A DNA stretch of 8,889 bases from Actinomycetota bacterium (GCA_003168295.1 PMST01000479.1:1-8889); one strand, 5' to 3'; shown: positions 1 through 6,081, numbered from the stretch's first letter. A program made the numbers and translations. The notes: generated by a model from the sequence alone, not told the origin.

Positions 1-272
1 TGACCAGCCTGGCCGACGGGCCCAGGCACGGCTACGCGATCATGACCGACGTCGCAGCCTTCAGCGGCGTCCGGATGGAGCCGGGCACCTTGTACGGGGC
101 GCTGTCCCGGCTGGAGCGCCGCGGCTGGGTCCGGCCGCTGGATACCGACGAGCGGCGCCGCCCGTATGAGATCACCGCGGCCGGGCAGGAGATCCTGGCC
201 GAGCAGGTCACCACGATGGAGCAGATCGTGCAGGTCGCCCGGCTGCGCACCGGCATGGCCTGGGGGGTGTGA
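1..272 (+). CDS. PadR-family transcriptional regulator, 5'-truncated
   Basis: C-terminal part of a winged-helix repressor. The start lies before the window; the frame is open from base 3 and ends at the TGA at 270-272, leaving about 89 residues. It shows the PadR hallmarks in order: a HGYAI segment near the edge, then EPGTLYGALSRLERRGWV (recognition helix and start of the wing), then RRPYEITAAG, the typical PadR wing strand, and a C-terminal helix. PadR proteins are dimeric regulators that often repress an adjacent gene or transporter and respond to small ligands. The stop overlaps the start of the next gene (GTG 269 or ATG 272), so the two are translationally coupled. This PadR plus small membrane protein pair is common in actinobacteria. 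An internal ATG at 42 is not the real start, because conserved PadR sequence lies upstream of it. Confidence 0.88.
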   Translation, partial: TSLADGPRHGYAIMTDVAAFSGVRMEPGTLYGALSRLERRGWVRPLDTDERRRPYEITAAGQEILAEQVTTMEQIVQVARLRTGMAWGV

Positions 273-605
273 TGCGGCCCGGGCTGGCCGGCCGGCTGTC
301 CCGCGCCCTGGTCAGCTGGCACCCGCGGCGCTGGCGGGACCGCTACGGCGAGGAGATGCTCGACGTCCTGGACCAGCACCAGCCGACCGCGCGGACCGTG
401 GCTGCTGCGCAGCGGGCGGATCACCGCGGGTGCCATCTTCGCCGGCATCTTGTGCCTGTTCGAGATCCTGGAGTACCCCAGCTGGCACAAGCACGGCACC
501 CTGGACTGGACATATCAGACCGCCTACGCCCTCTTGTCGCTGGCTGGGCTGATGGGCGTTATCGTCGTGCTCGCCGAGCGCCGCCGGCGCCGGGTGGCGG
601 CCTGA
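269..605 (+). pseudogene. PadR-coupled small membrane protein, frameshifted
   Basis: The first ~45 residues from GTG 269 / ATG 272 include WHPRRWRDRYGEEML, a motif I recognise from small membrane proteins encoded directly after actinobacterial PadR regulators. That frame then loses protein character after about position 400 and runs on as low-complexity sequence to 874. The continuation lies one base over: from about 402 to the TGA at 603-605 a different frame encodes a clean membrane-protein C-terminus with two hydrophobic segments (around ITAGAIFAGILCLFEIL and AYALLSLAGLMGVIVVL) and a basic tail, RRRRR. The second part has no convincing start codon or ribosome binding site. Skipping one base near 400 joins the two into about 110 residues, shorter than I would expect for the family. 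A frameshift, possibly with an internal deletion, is the simplest reading; a sequencing error is the alternative. Confidence 0.6.
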
Positions 606-689
606 CGTGCTGCGCGACACGACCTGTGACTCTGGCTGCGGGTGCGCGCGTGGTGCACCATGAGCCTATGGGTCCCCCGCCGTCGGCGC

Positions 690-710
690 CGGTCAGCGGC
701 CGCTTGACCG
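690..710. promoter_or_regulatory. Inverted repeat CGGTCA-N9-TGACCG, candidate operator
   Basis: Six-base perfect arms, CGGTCA (690-695) and TGACCG (705-710), are separated by 9 bases that contain GCGGCCGC, itself a palindrome. The right arm overlaps a possible -35 element TTGACC (704-709). The site lies 133 bases upstream of the HD-GYP/LuxR start. Short arms in GC-rich DNA arise by chance fairly often, so this is a weak candidate for an operator of the PadR or LuxR-type protein. Confidence 0.25.
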
Positions 711-802
711 TGGTCGCGGTCGGCGCCGCGGTCCTTGGATTGATCTGCGCGTTGCCACTGCCGGTGATCTGCGGGCCGTCCGCTTGTCCTGCTATCGGGG
801 TC

Positions 803-838
803 AGCGGAGCAGGGGGGAGAAGCGGAGCAGGGGGGAGA
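803..838 (+). repeat. Perfect 18-bp tandem duplication carrying the Shine-Dalgarno sequence
   Basis: The unit AGCGGAGCAGGGGGGAGA occurs twice without mismatch or spacer (803-820 and 821-838). The second copy places its GGGGGGAG tract (829-836) at normal Shine-Dalgarno distance from the ATG at 844. The first copy places an identical tract 18 bases further upstream, where it is too far away to serve directly. This looks like a recent slippage duplication and could vary between strains. Confidence 0.85.
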
Positions 839-843
839 ATGAG

Positions 844-2433
844 ATGGTGGCTTCGGATTCCTCGGTGCGGGTGAGCCTTGCCGAGCTGGTCGCGACATTG
901 TCGCTAGTGGCCGACCTTGGGATGGGACGGCCAGTGGAGCGGGTGCTGCGCCAGACCGTCATCGCGATGCGGTTGGGGGCGGTCGCCGGGTTGGATCAGG
1001 CGACCCGCGCGTCTGCGTATTACACGTCGCTGCTGACCTGGGTGGGCTGTGCCGCGGAAACCAGTGAGGTGGCGGCGCTGTTCGGCGAGGAGACCGAGTT
1101 GTACGCCGACACCCGTGACGAGGACCTCGGGGGTATCAACCTGGCGCTTTTCGTTGCCCGTCATCTCGGCCGCGGTAAGTCGGGTTTCCGCCGGATCGGG
1201 CTGGTCGGGAAGTTCCTGGCCTCCGCGGGCCACTCGGTGCAGCAGGTGATGATGGAGCACTGCCAGGCGGCGAGCGATTTCGCCGGGTGGCTGGAGCTCG
1301 GGCCCGCGGTGTGCGAGCCGCTGCTGCAGGCATTCGAACGGTGGGACGGGCGAGGAGTGCCCGGCTCGGCCGGCGCCGAGGGTCTTGCTCCCGCCATCCG
1401 CCTGGTCCACCTGGCCGACCTCATCGAGGCGTTCTACCACACCGGGGGCACCGAGGCCGCCTTGCGCGTGGCCCGCGATCGGCGGGGCACGCAGTTCGAT
1501 CCAGATCTTGTGGATTGTTTCTGCGCCCGTTACCGCGAGATCCTCGACGGGCTCGGGGACATCTCGGCGTGGGATGAGGTGATCGCGCTGGACCCGCAGC
1601 TGGGCGCGGCATTGACTGACGACCAGCTTGACCGGGCGCTGGCGGCCTTCGCCGACTTCAGTGACCTGAAGTCGCCGCTGCGTCTTGGCCATTCCCGGGG
1701 CGTAGCCGAACTGGCCGCCCAGGCCGGGCCGATGCTCGGGCTTTCGCCTGCCGATATCGTGATGCTGCGCCGGGCGGCGCTGGTGCATGACATCGGCATG
1801 ATCGGGGTTCCCAGCGGCGTCTGGGACGAGCCGGGGGAGTGGAGCGTCTCCCAGCGCGAGCGGGCCCGGACCCACCCGTACCTGACCGAGCGGATGCTGG
1901 CCCGAACGCCGCTGCTGGCGCAGGTCGGGCACTGCGCGTCGCTGCACCATGAGCGGCTGGACGGCTCCGGCTACCCGCGCGGGCTGCAGGGCGAGGCCAT
2001 CTCGCTGCCGGCCCGGATCCTGGGCGCCGCCGATGTCTGCAACGCGCTGCGGCAGCCGCGTCCGCACCGTCCGGCGCTTGCGGCTGGTGACGCCGAACGG
2101 GAGATGCGCGGCGAGGTGCGCGCCGGGCGGCTCGACGGCGAAGCGGTGCAGGCGGTACTCAAAGCCGCCGGCCACCGGCCGCGACGCCGGGCAGGTCTGC
2201 CGGCCGGGCTGACGGCCCGCGAGGCCGAGGTGTTCGTGCGGCTCGGCCAGGGGCGGTCCAACCCCCAGATCGCTGCCGAGCTGCACGTCAGCCGTAAGAC
2301 GGTCTCCTCCCACCTGGAGCACATCTACGCCAAGCTCGGGGTGAAGACCCGGACTGAGGCTGCCCTGTTCGCGATGCGCCACGGGCTGATCGCAATGGCA
2401 GCGAACCCGGGACCTGACGAAAAGATCGGGTAG
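844..2433 (+). CDS. Tandem-HD (HD-GYP) protein with C-terminal LuxR-type DNA-binding domain
   Basis: A 529-aa signalling protein. I chose ATG 844 for its purine-rich Shine-Dalgarno tract at 829-836; the in-frame ATG at 784 has none. The N-terminal half (about residues 10-250) resembles a degenerate HD-GYP unit: H139 and an FERWDGRGVP motif (164-173) survive, but no HD pair is evident. The second half keeps the expected metal ligands: H283, H315-D316 (LVHDIG), H344, H368-H369 and D397 (AADV), with the signature HHERLDGSGYP (368-378). The usual lysine after HDIG is replaced by methionine. Residues ~456-513 form a LuxR/GerE helix-turn-helix (LTAREAEVF, SNPQIAAELHVSRKTVSSHL, IYAKLGVKTRTEA). Known HD-GYP enzymes cleave cyclic dinucleotides such as c-di-GMP. 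Hydrolysis, or nucleotide sensing that controls DNA binding, is inferred here. The gene ends 42 bases before the NTF2-P450 operon, its most obvious candidate target. Confidence 0.88.
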   Translation: MVASDSSVRVSLAELVATLSLVADLGMGRPVERVLRQTVIAMRLGAVAGLDQATRASAYYTSLLTWVGCAAETSEVAALFGEETELYADTRDEDLGGINLALFVARHLGRGKSGFRRIGLVGKFLASAGHSVQQVMMEHCQAASDFAGWLELGPAVCEPLLQAFERWDGRGVPGSAGAEGLAPAIRLVHLADLIEAFYHTGGTEAALRVARDRRGTQFDPDLVDCFCARYREILDGLGDISAWDEVIALDPQLGAALTDDQLDRALAAFADFSDLKSPLRLGHSRGVAELAAQAGPMLGLSPADIVMLRRAALVHDIGMIGVPSGVWDEPGEWSVSQRERARTHPYLTERMLARTPLLAQVGHCASLHHERLDGSGYPRGLQGEAISLPARILGAADVCNALRQPRPHRPALAAGDAEREMRGEVRAGRLDGEAVQAVLKAAGHRPRRRAGLPAGLTAREAEVFVRLGQGRSNPQIAAELHVSRKTVSSHLEHIYAKLGVKTRTEAALFAMRHGLIAMAANPGPDEKIG

Positions 2434-2442
2434 TTACCCGAT
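2425..2442. promoter_or_regulatory. 18-bp perfect palindrome, candidate operator of the NTF2-P450-OsmC-FMO operon
   Basis: ATCGGGTA-GT-TACCCGAT: eight-base arms match perfectly around a 2-base centre. The site includes the TAG stop (2431-2433) of the HD-GYP/LuxR gene and ends 33 bases before the ATG at 2476. Its form (dyad, short spacer, just upstream of an operon) fits the binding site of a dimeric LuxR- or TetR-type regulator. The adjacent LuxR-domain protein is the first candidate. A hairpin terminator is less likely, because the loop is very tight and no T-run follows. Confidence 0.6.
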
Positions 2443-2463
2443 TCGCTCCCGCCGATGGATCCG

Positions 2464-2469
2464 TACAAC
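2464..2469 (+). promoter_or_regulatory. Possible -10 element (TACAAC) for a leaderless operon transcript
   Basis: TACAAC matches four of six TATAAT bases and lies 6 bases before ATG 2476, the arrangement of actinobacterial leaderless genes. The -35 position (about 2441-2446, ATTCGC) is poor and touches the edge of the palindrome at 2425-2442. A poor -35 next to an operator would suit a regulated promoter, but the evidence is thin. Confidence 0.3.
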
Positions 2470-2475
2470 GGAACC

Positions 2476-2898
2476 ATGACGACGACAGCAGATAATCACA
2501 GCGCGGCTGCAGCGCCGCAGTTCGCCCTCGCCGGGTCGTTCCTCGAGGGCCTGGCCGCTCAGGACTTCACCAAGCTCGGTGGCGCGCTCGCCCCCGGCGT
2601 CCGGCTCCGCGCCCTGCTGCCCCCGGGCCTGAAGGAGTGGACCGGTGCCGAGGTGATCGCCGGCCGGTTCGCGCGCTGGTTCGGCGACACCGAGGATTTC
2701 GAGCTCCTCGAGGCCACGGTCGGCGAGGTCGGGGGCCGCCTGCACTTGCACTGGCGGCTGCGGCTGCGGGCGGAGCGGCTCGGTGCCGGCTGGTTCACCG
2801 TCGAGCAGCAGGTCTACGCCGACACCGACGAGAGCGGCCGCATCGCCCGGCTCGACCTGCTCTGCACCGGCTACCGGCCCGAGGTCAGCCATGGCTGA
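2476..2898 (+). CDS. NTF2/SnoaL-like fold protein
   Basis: A 140-aa protein of the nuclear transport factor 2-like (SnoaL/ketosteroid isomerase) fold. The pattern fits: an N-terminal helix (FLEGLAAQDFTKLGGALA), a first strand with VRLRALLP, a helix-turn with WTGAEVIAGRFARWFGD, then alternating strands (FELLEATVGEVGG, LHLHWRLRLR, WFTVEQQVYAD) and a last strand GRIARLDLLCTGYRP. Members act as isomerases, cyclases, hydrolases or non-catalytic ligand-binding cones, so the reaction cannot be stated. The upstream ATG at 2455 is in frame but has no ribosome binding site. I prefer 2476, with GGAA and a possible -10 directly before it. The 3' end overlaps the P450 start by 8 bases, so the two are translationally coupled, and this protein may act on the P450's substrate or product. 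No signal peptide or membrane segment is seen. Confidence 0.8.
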   Translation: MTTTADNHSAAAAPQFALAGSFLEGLAAQDFTKLGGALAPGVRLRALLPPGLKEWTGAEVIAGRFARWFGDTEDFELLEATVGEVGGRLHLHWRLRLRAERLGAGWFTVEQQVYADTDESGRIARLDLLCTGYRPEVSHG

Positions 2899-4132
2899 CA
2901 CCCTGGCCACCTGGGGCGGCTGGGAGCCGGCCATCCGCGACGACCCGTTCGGTCACTTCGCCCAAGCCCGAGCCCGGTGCCCGGTGCAGAAGGTGCGCCT
3001 GGCCGACGGTCACCCGGCCTGGGTCGTGCTCGGCTACGACGCGGCCCGGCACGCGCTGGGCGACCCCCGCATCTCCAAGGACATGATCGCCGCCTTGCAG
3101 GAGGCCGGCGATGTCGTGGCCGAGGGCTTGCCCGGGCCGGCGTTCTCCCGGCACATGCTCAACGTCGACCCGCCCGACCACACCCGGCTGCGGCGGCTGG
3201 TGTCCCGGGCCTTCGCGCCGGGAAGGATCGCCGCGCTCGAGCCGGCCATCCGGGCGATCGCCAGCAGCCTCCTCGACGAGCTGGACGCGGCCGGCCCCGG
3301 CGCCACCGTCGACCTCATCGAGGGGTATGCCTACCCGCTGCCGTTCGGAGTGATCGGCGAGCTGCTCGGCATCCCCGCAGCCGACCGGCCGCGCCTGCAC
3401 GCCTGGTTCGGTGTGCTGCTGACCGGATGGGCCGGTGACCCGCCGGCGGAGGCCGTCGAGGCATCGGACGGCATCGTGGCCTACCTGCGCGACCTGGTCG
3501 ACGCCAAGCGGCGTAGCCCGGCCGGCGACCTGGTCAGCGTCCTGGTCGCCGCCACAGAAGGCGACGCGCTCACCACCCAGGAGCTGCTGTCGAGCCTGTT
3601 CCAGCTCATCGTCGCCGGCCACGACACCACGGCCAGCCTGATCGGCAACGGGGTGGTGGCCCTGCTGGACCACCCCGGCCAGCTCCAGGCGCTGCTGGCC
3701 GATCCGGGGCAGCTTCCCGCCGCGATCGACGAGCTCATCCGGTTCACCGCCCCGGTCCCGCATGCCACGTTCCGGGTGACGGCCGAGCCGGTGACCCTCG
3801 GCGGCGTGACGATCCCCGCGCGCGAACAGGTGCTGGTGTGCCTGGGGGCGGCCAACCGCGATCCGGGCCGCTTCCCAGCCCCCGACGTCCTCGACATCGG
3901 CCGCGGCGACGGGCCGAACCTCGGCTTCGGCCACGGCATCCACTACTGCCTCGGCGCCCCTCTGGCCCGGCTCGAAGCCAAAGTCGCCTTCCAGACCCTG
4001 CTCGGCCGTCACCCGGACCTGCGGCTCGCCGCCGACCGCGGCGCCCTCGCCTGGGCGCGCGGCGACGGGCTTGTCCTGCGCGGCCTCCTCTCGCTCCCCG
4101 TCGTGCTCGGTCCGAGCCGGCCGCAGGGATAA
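2891..4132 (+). CDS. Cytochrome P450 (bacterial class I type)
   Basis: A 413-aa soluble haem monooxygenase of normal bacterial length. Diagnostic motifs are all intact: the substrate-side segment LNVDPPDHTRLRRLVSRAF, the I-helix oxygen-activation motif AGHDTT (242-247), the K-helix ExxR (E281-R284, ELIR), and the haem loop GFGHGIHYCLG (345-355) with C353 as the thiolate ligand, followed by APLARLE. The overall pattern resembles actinobacterial families such as CYP105/CYP107, but a family number needs an alignment. The reaction is inferred to be NAD(P)H-driven hydroxylation or a similar oxidation of a small molecule. The start is ATG 2891 inside the end of the NTF2-like gene (8-base overlap); the upstream in-frame ATG at 2783 lies in the neighbour's coding sequence. 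No ferredoxin or ferredoxin reductase follows, so electrons must come from partners encoded elsewhere. Confidence 0.95.
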   Translation: MADTLATWGGWEPAIRDDPFGHFAQARARCPVQKVRLADGHPAWVVLGYDAARHALGDPRISKDMIAALQEAGDVVAEGLPGPAFSRHMLNVDPPDHTRLRRLVSRAFAPGRIAALEPAIRAIASSLLDELDAAGPGATVDLIEGYAYPLPFGVIGELLGIPAADRPRLHAWFGVLLTGWAGDPPAEAVEASDGIVAYLRDLVDAKRRSPAGDLVSVLVAATEGDALTTQELLSSLFQLIVAGHDTTASLIGNGVVALLDHPGQLQALLADPGQLPAAIDELIRFTAPVPHATFRVTAEPVTLGGVTIPAREQVLVCLGAANRDPGRFPAPDVLDIGRGDGPNLGFGHGIHYCLGAPLARLEAKVAFQTLLGRHPDLRLAADRGALAWARGDGLVLRGLLSLPVVLGPSRPQG

Positions 4133-4157
4133 ACAACCATCTGTTCCCATCCAAACC

Positions 4158-4163
4158 AAGGAG
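4158..4163 (+). promoter_or_regulatory. Shine-Dalgarno AAGGAG of the OsmC-like gene
   Basis: AAGGAG lies 6 bases before ATG 4170 in a relatively AT-rich 37-base spacer after the P450. It settles the start against the upstream in-frame ATG at 4071, which lies inside the P450 gene. Confidence 0.8.
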
Positions 4164-4169
4164 ACACCG

Positions 4170-4730
4170 ATGACCATCACCGACAGCCCGGTCGACAATG
4201 GCGTGAACGTCCAGGCCCTGCTCGGGGCACGCGAGGCGCTGTCCGCCGCCCCGGACGCGGCCCAGTTCACCTGGCGGGCCAGCTGCACCTGGCGCAACGG
4301 CACCCACAGCCATTCCACCGTGGCCGGCTTTTCCGGCCTGGGCGCCGAGCAACAGCACCGCAGCACGTACGAGTTCGACGTCGACCACCCCGAGTGCTTC
4401 GCCTCCGAAGACAACGGCGCCACCCCGGTGGAGATCGTGCTGGTCGGCCTGGTCGGCTGCCTGACCGCCGGCGTCGCCTCGGTCGCCCAGCACCGGGGCA
4501 TCCAGCTCCGGTCGGTCACCGCCACCATCGACGGCCAGATGAACGTCCTGGGCATCCTGGGCGGCGACCCGGATGTCCGCAACGGCTTCGAGGCCGTCAC
4601 GGTCCGGTTCGCCATCGACGCCGACGCCTCCCGCGACGACCTCCAAGCGCTGATCGCCCAGTCACAGAAGCGCTCGGCGGTCTTCGACATCGTGACCAAC
4701 CCGACCAAGGTGTTCGTCGAGCTGGCCTGA
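4170..4730 (+). CDS. OsmC-like protein lacking the second catalytic cysteine
   Basis: A 186-aa OsmC/Ohr-superfamily protein. After an N-terminal extension (about 30 residues), strands around FTWRASCTW and THSHSTVAGFSG lead to the conserved central helix TPVEIVLVGLVGCLTAGVAS, with C97 at the position of the peroxidatic cysteine. Later come strand-rich segments and the C-terminal helix and strand SQKRSAVFDIVTNPTKVFVEL. In classical Ohr and OsmC thiol peroxidases a second cysteine in this C-terminal region forms a disulfide during organic hydroperoxide reduction. Here the comparable position is serine (about S169). C76 (HPECF) is the only other cysteine near the active side. The protein may therefore reduce peroxides with an external thiol such as mycothiol, or have a different role. 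It sits between the P450 and a flavoprotein with 37- and 22-base gaps, consistent with one operon and with protection from, or processing of, oxidised products. Confidence 0.85.
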   Translation: MTITDSPVDNGVNVQALLGAREALSAAPDAAQFTWRASCTWRNGTHSHSTVAGFSGLGAEQQHRSTYEFDVDHPECFASEDNGATPVEIVLVGLVGCLTAGVASVAQHRGIQLRSVTATIDGQMNVLGILGGDPDVRNGFEAVTVRFAIDADASRDDLQALIAQSQKRSAVFDIVTNPTKVFVELA

Positions 4731-4752
4731 CCGCCACGGCCCGGACGCCCGC

Positions 4753-5997
4753 ATGATCCACACCACGGCCGTCGTCGTCGGTGCCGGGCACGCCGGCCTG
4801 GCCATGAGCCGCCGCCTCACCGAACGCTCGATCGACCACGTCGTCCTCGAGCGCGGTGAGGTGGCGAACTCGTGGCGCACCCAGCGCTGGCCCAGCCTGC
4901 GGCTGCTCACCCCGAACTGGCAGACCCGGCTGCCCGGCCACCCCTACACCGGCGATGACCCGGACGGATTCATGCCCGTCGCCGACGTCGTCGCCACCCT
5001 GACCCGCTACGCCCGTCTCGTCGGCGCACCGGTCCGGACCGCCACGACCGTGCACACCTTGCGCGCCGCGCCGCACGGTTTCCAGATCCAGGCCGGCGAC
5101 GACCTGCTCTGCGCCCGGGCCGTGATACTGGCGACCGGCGCGTGCACCCGGCCGGCCATCCCGGGCGTCGCCGCCGCTGTCCCCCCCTCGATCACCACGC
5201 TCACCCCGCTCGCCTACCGCGATCCCGGCCAGCTCCCCGACGGCGGGGTCCTCATCGTCGGCGCCTCGGCCACCGGCATCCAGCTCGCCGCCGAGATCCA
5301 CCGGTCAGGCCGCCCGGTAACCCTGGCGGCCGGGGAACACGTCCGGCTGCCCCGCACCTACCGCGGCCGCGACATCTTCTGGTGGCTGCAGGCAGCCGGC
5401 CTGCTCGCCGAGCGATACGACCAGATCGACGACCTCACCCGGGCCCGCCACCTGCCCTCCCCGCAGCTCACCGGGATCCCCCAGGCCACCATCACCGACC
5501 TCAACTCGCTCGCGGCGCAAGGGATCCGCATCGCCGGCCGCCTCGGCCGCGTCACCGACGGGGTGGCCCAGTTCTCCGGGGCACTCGCCAACACCTGCGC
5601 GCTGGCCGACCTGAAGATGAACCGGTTCCTGAACCGGGCCGACCAGTGGGCCACCGCCGCAGGCCTCGACGACGAGCTCCCGCCACCACACCGGTTCGCA
5701 CCCACCCACGTCGACCCCCGCACCCCCCTCGAGCTGGACCTCGCCAGCGGGGAGATCACCACGATCGTGTGGGCCACGGGCTTCCGCCCCGACCACTCCT
5801 GGCTCGACATCCCCGTGCTTGACCGTACCGGCCGCATCCGCCACGACGGCGGGGTGGTCACCAGCGCCCCCGGACTCTACCTCCTCGGCCTGCCGGTGCT
5901 CCGGACCCGCGCCTCCACCTACATCCACGGCGCAGCCACCGACTCCCAGGCCCTAGCCAGCCACCTCCACTCCTTCCTCAACGCCCAGCACCGATGA
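4753..5997 (+). CDS. FAD/NAD(P)-dependent monooxygenase-like oxidoreductase
   Basis: A 414-aa two-dinucleotide-binding flavoprotein. The N-terminal FAD site is VVVGAGHAGLAMS (GxGxxG, G10-G15). An NAD(P) site follows at VLIVGASATGIQ (G170-G175), and the FAD-closing motif WATGFRPD is at 340-347. The plan matches the flavin-containing monooxygenase/CzcO/YUCCA-like group, although I do not see the classical FxGxxxHxxx(W/Y) monooxygenase fingerprint between the two domains, so oxygenase activity is not assured. The C-terminal segment GLYLLGLPVLRTRASTYIHG is typical of the group's end. The gene starts 22 bases after the OsmC-like gene with only a weak ribosome binding site, suggesting translation coupled to the upstream gene. 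It is the last gene of the NTF2-P450-OsmC operon and could oxidise the same substrate as the P450 or a later intermediate. Confidence 0.88.
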   Translation: MIHTTAVVVGAGHAGLAMSRRLTERSIDHVVLERGEVANSWRTQRWPSLRLLTPNWQTRLPGHPYTGDDPDGFMPVADVVATLTRYARLVGAPVRTATTVHTLRAAPHGFQIQAGDDLLCARAVILATGACTRPAIPGVAAAVPPSITTLTPLAYRDPGQLPDGGVLIVGASATGIQLAAEIHRSGRPVTLAAGEHVRLPRTYRGRDIFWWLQAAGLLAERYDQIDDLTRARHLPSPQLTGIPQATITDLNSLAAQGIRIAGRLGRVTDGVAQFSGALANTCALADLKMNRFLNRADQWATAAGLDDELPPPHRFAPTHVDPRTPLELDLASGEITTIVWATGFRPDHSWLDIPVLDRTGRIRHDGGVVTSAPGLYLLGLPVLRTRASTYIHGAATDSQALASHLHSFLNAQHR

Positions 5998-6041
5998 CAA
6001 CCCGCCGCCACACCAGACCGGTAACCCTGAGGCAGAGCCCC

Positions 6042-6071
6042 TTGACAAGGCGGACCTCGGTGCCACATAGT
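6042..6071 (+). promoter_or_regulatory. Promoter of the TetR operon (TTGACA-N18-CATAGT)
   Basis: A consensus -35 TTGACA (6042-6047) is followed after 18 bases by CATAGT (6066-6071), four of six matches to TATAAT. Transcription would start around 6078-6079, that is, at the TetR ATG, giving a leaderless mRNA. This agrees with the absence of any Shine-Dalgarno sequence. The -10 is the left arm of the palindrome at 6066-6081. Confidence 0.7.
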
Positions 6072-6081
6072 CCTAACTATG
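6066..6081. promoter_or_regulatory. CATAGT-N4-ACTATG palindrome, candidate TetR operator
   Basis: Perfect 6-base arms (6066-6071 and 6076-6081) flank CCTA. The left arm coincides with the -10 hexamer and the right arm ends on the start codon of the TetR gene, so a bound dimer would block RNA polymerase. This is a typical layout for TetR autorepression. The dyad differs in sequence from the one at 2425-2442, so the two operons probably answer to different regulators. Confidence 0.65.

Larger units (their letters stand above)
606..843 (+). other. Intergenic region before the HD-GYP/LuxR gene
   Basis: This 238-base stretch has no gene I can support. One frame is open from 668 (ATG) to 874 and would encode 68 residues with one hydrophobic segment (LTVVAVGAAVLGLICALPL). 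It has no ribosome binding site, overlaps the next gene by 31 bases and ends in low-complexity Gly/Arg sequence, so I do not call it. The region also holds an inverted repeat at 690-710, a 10-bp direct repeat (GTCGGCGCCG at 682-691 and 719-728) and the tandem duplication at 803-838. A TTGACC at 704-709 could be a -35 element, but I see no -10 hexamer at the right distance. Confidence 0.5.

Noticed and set aside
668..874. Possible 68-aa small membrane protein
   Set aside because: One hydrophobic stretch, but no ribosome binding site, a low-complexity tail created by the tandem repeat and a 31-base overlap with the next gene.
904..2382. 492-codon open frame on the minus strand
   Set aside because: Antisense shadow of the HD-GYP/LuxR gene, which carries intact catalytic and helix-turn-helix motifs.
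2425..2442. The palindrome read as an intrinsic terminator
   Set aside because: The two-base centre is too tight for a good hairpin loop and no T-run follows, so an operator is the better explanation.
2455..2475. Upstream ATG as start of the NTF2-like gene
   Set aside because: No Shine-Dalgarno before it, and the added seven residues are not part of the fold; ATG 2476 sits at leaderless distance from a possible -10.
2885..4708. 607-codon open frame on the minus strand
   Set aside because: Antisense shadow of the P450 and OsmC-like genes; no family motifs in its translation.
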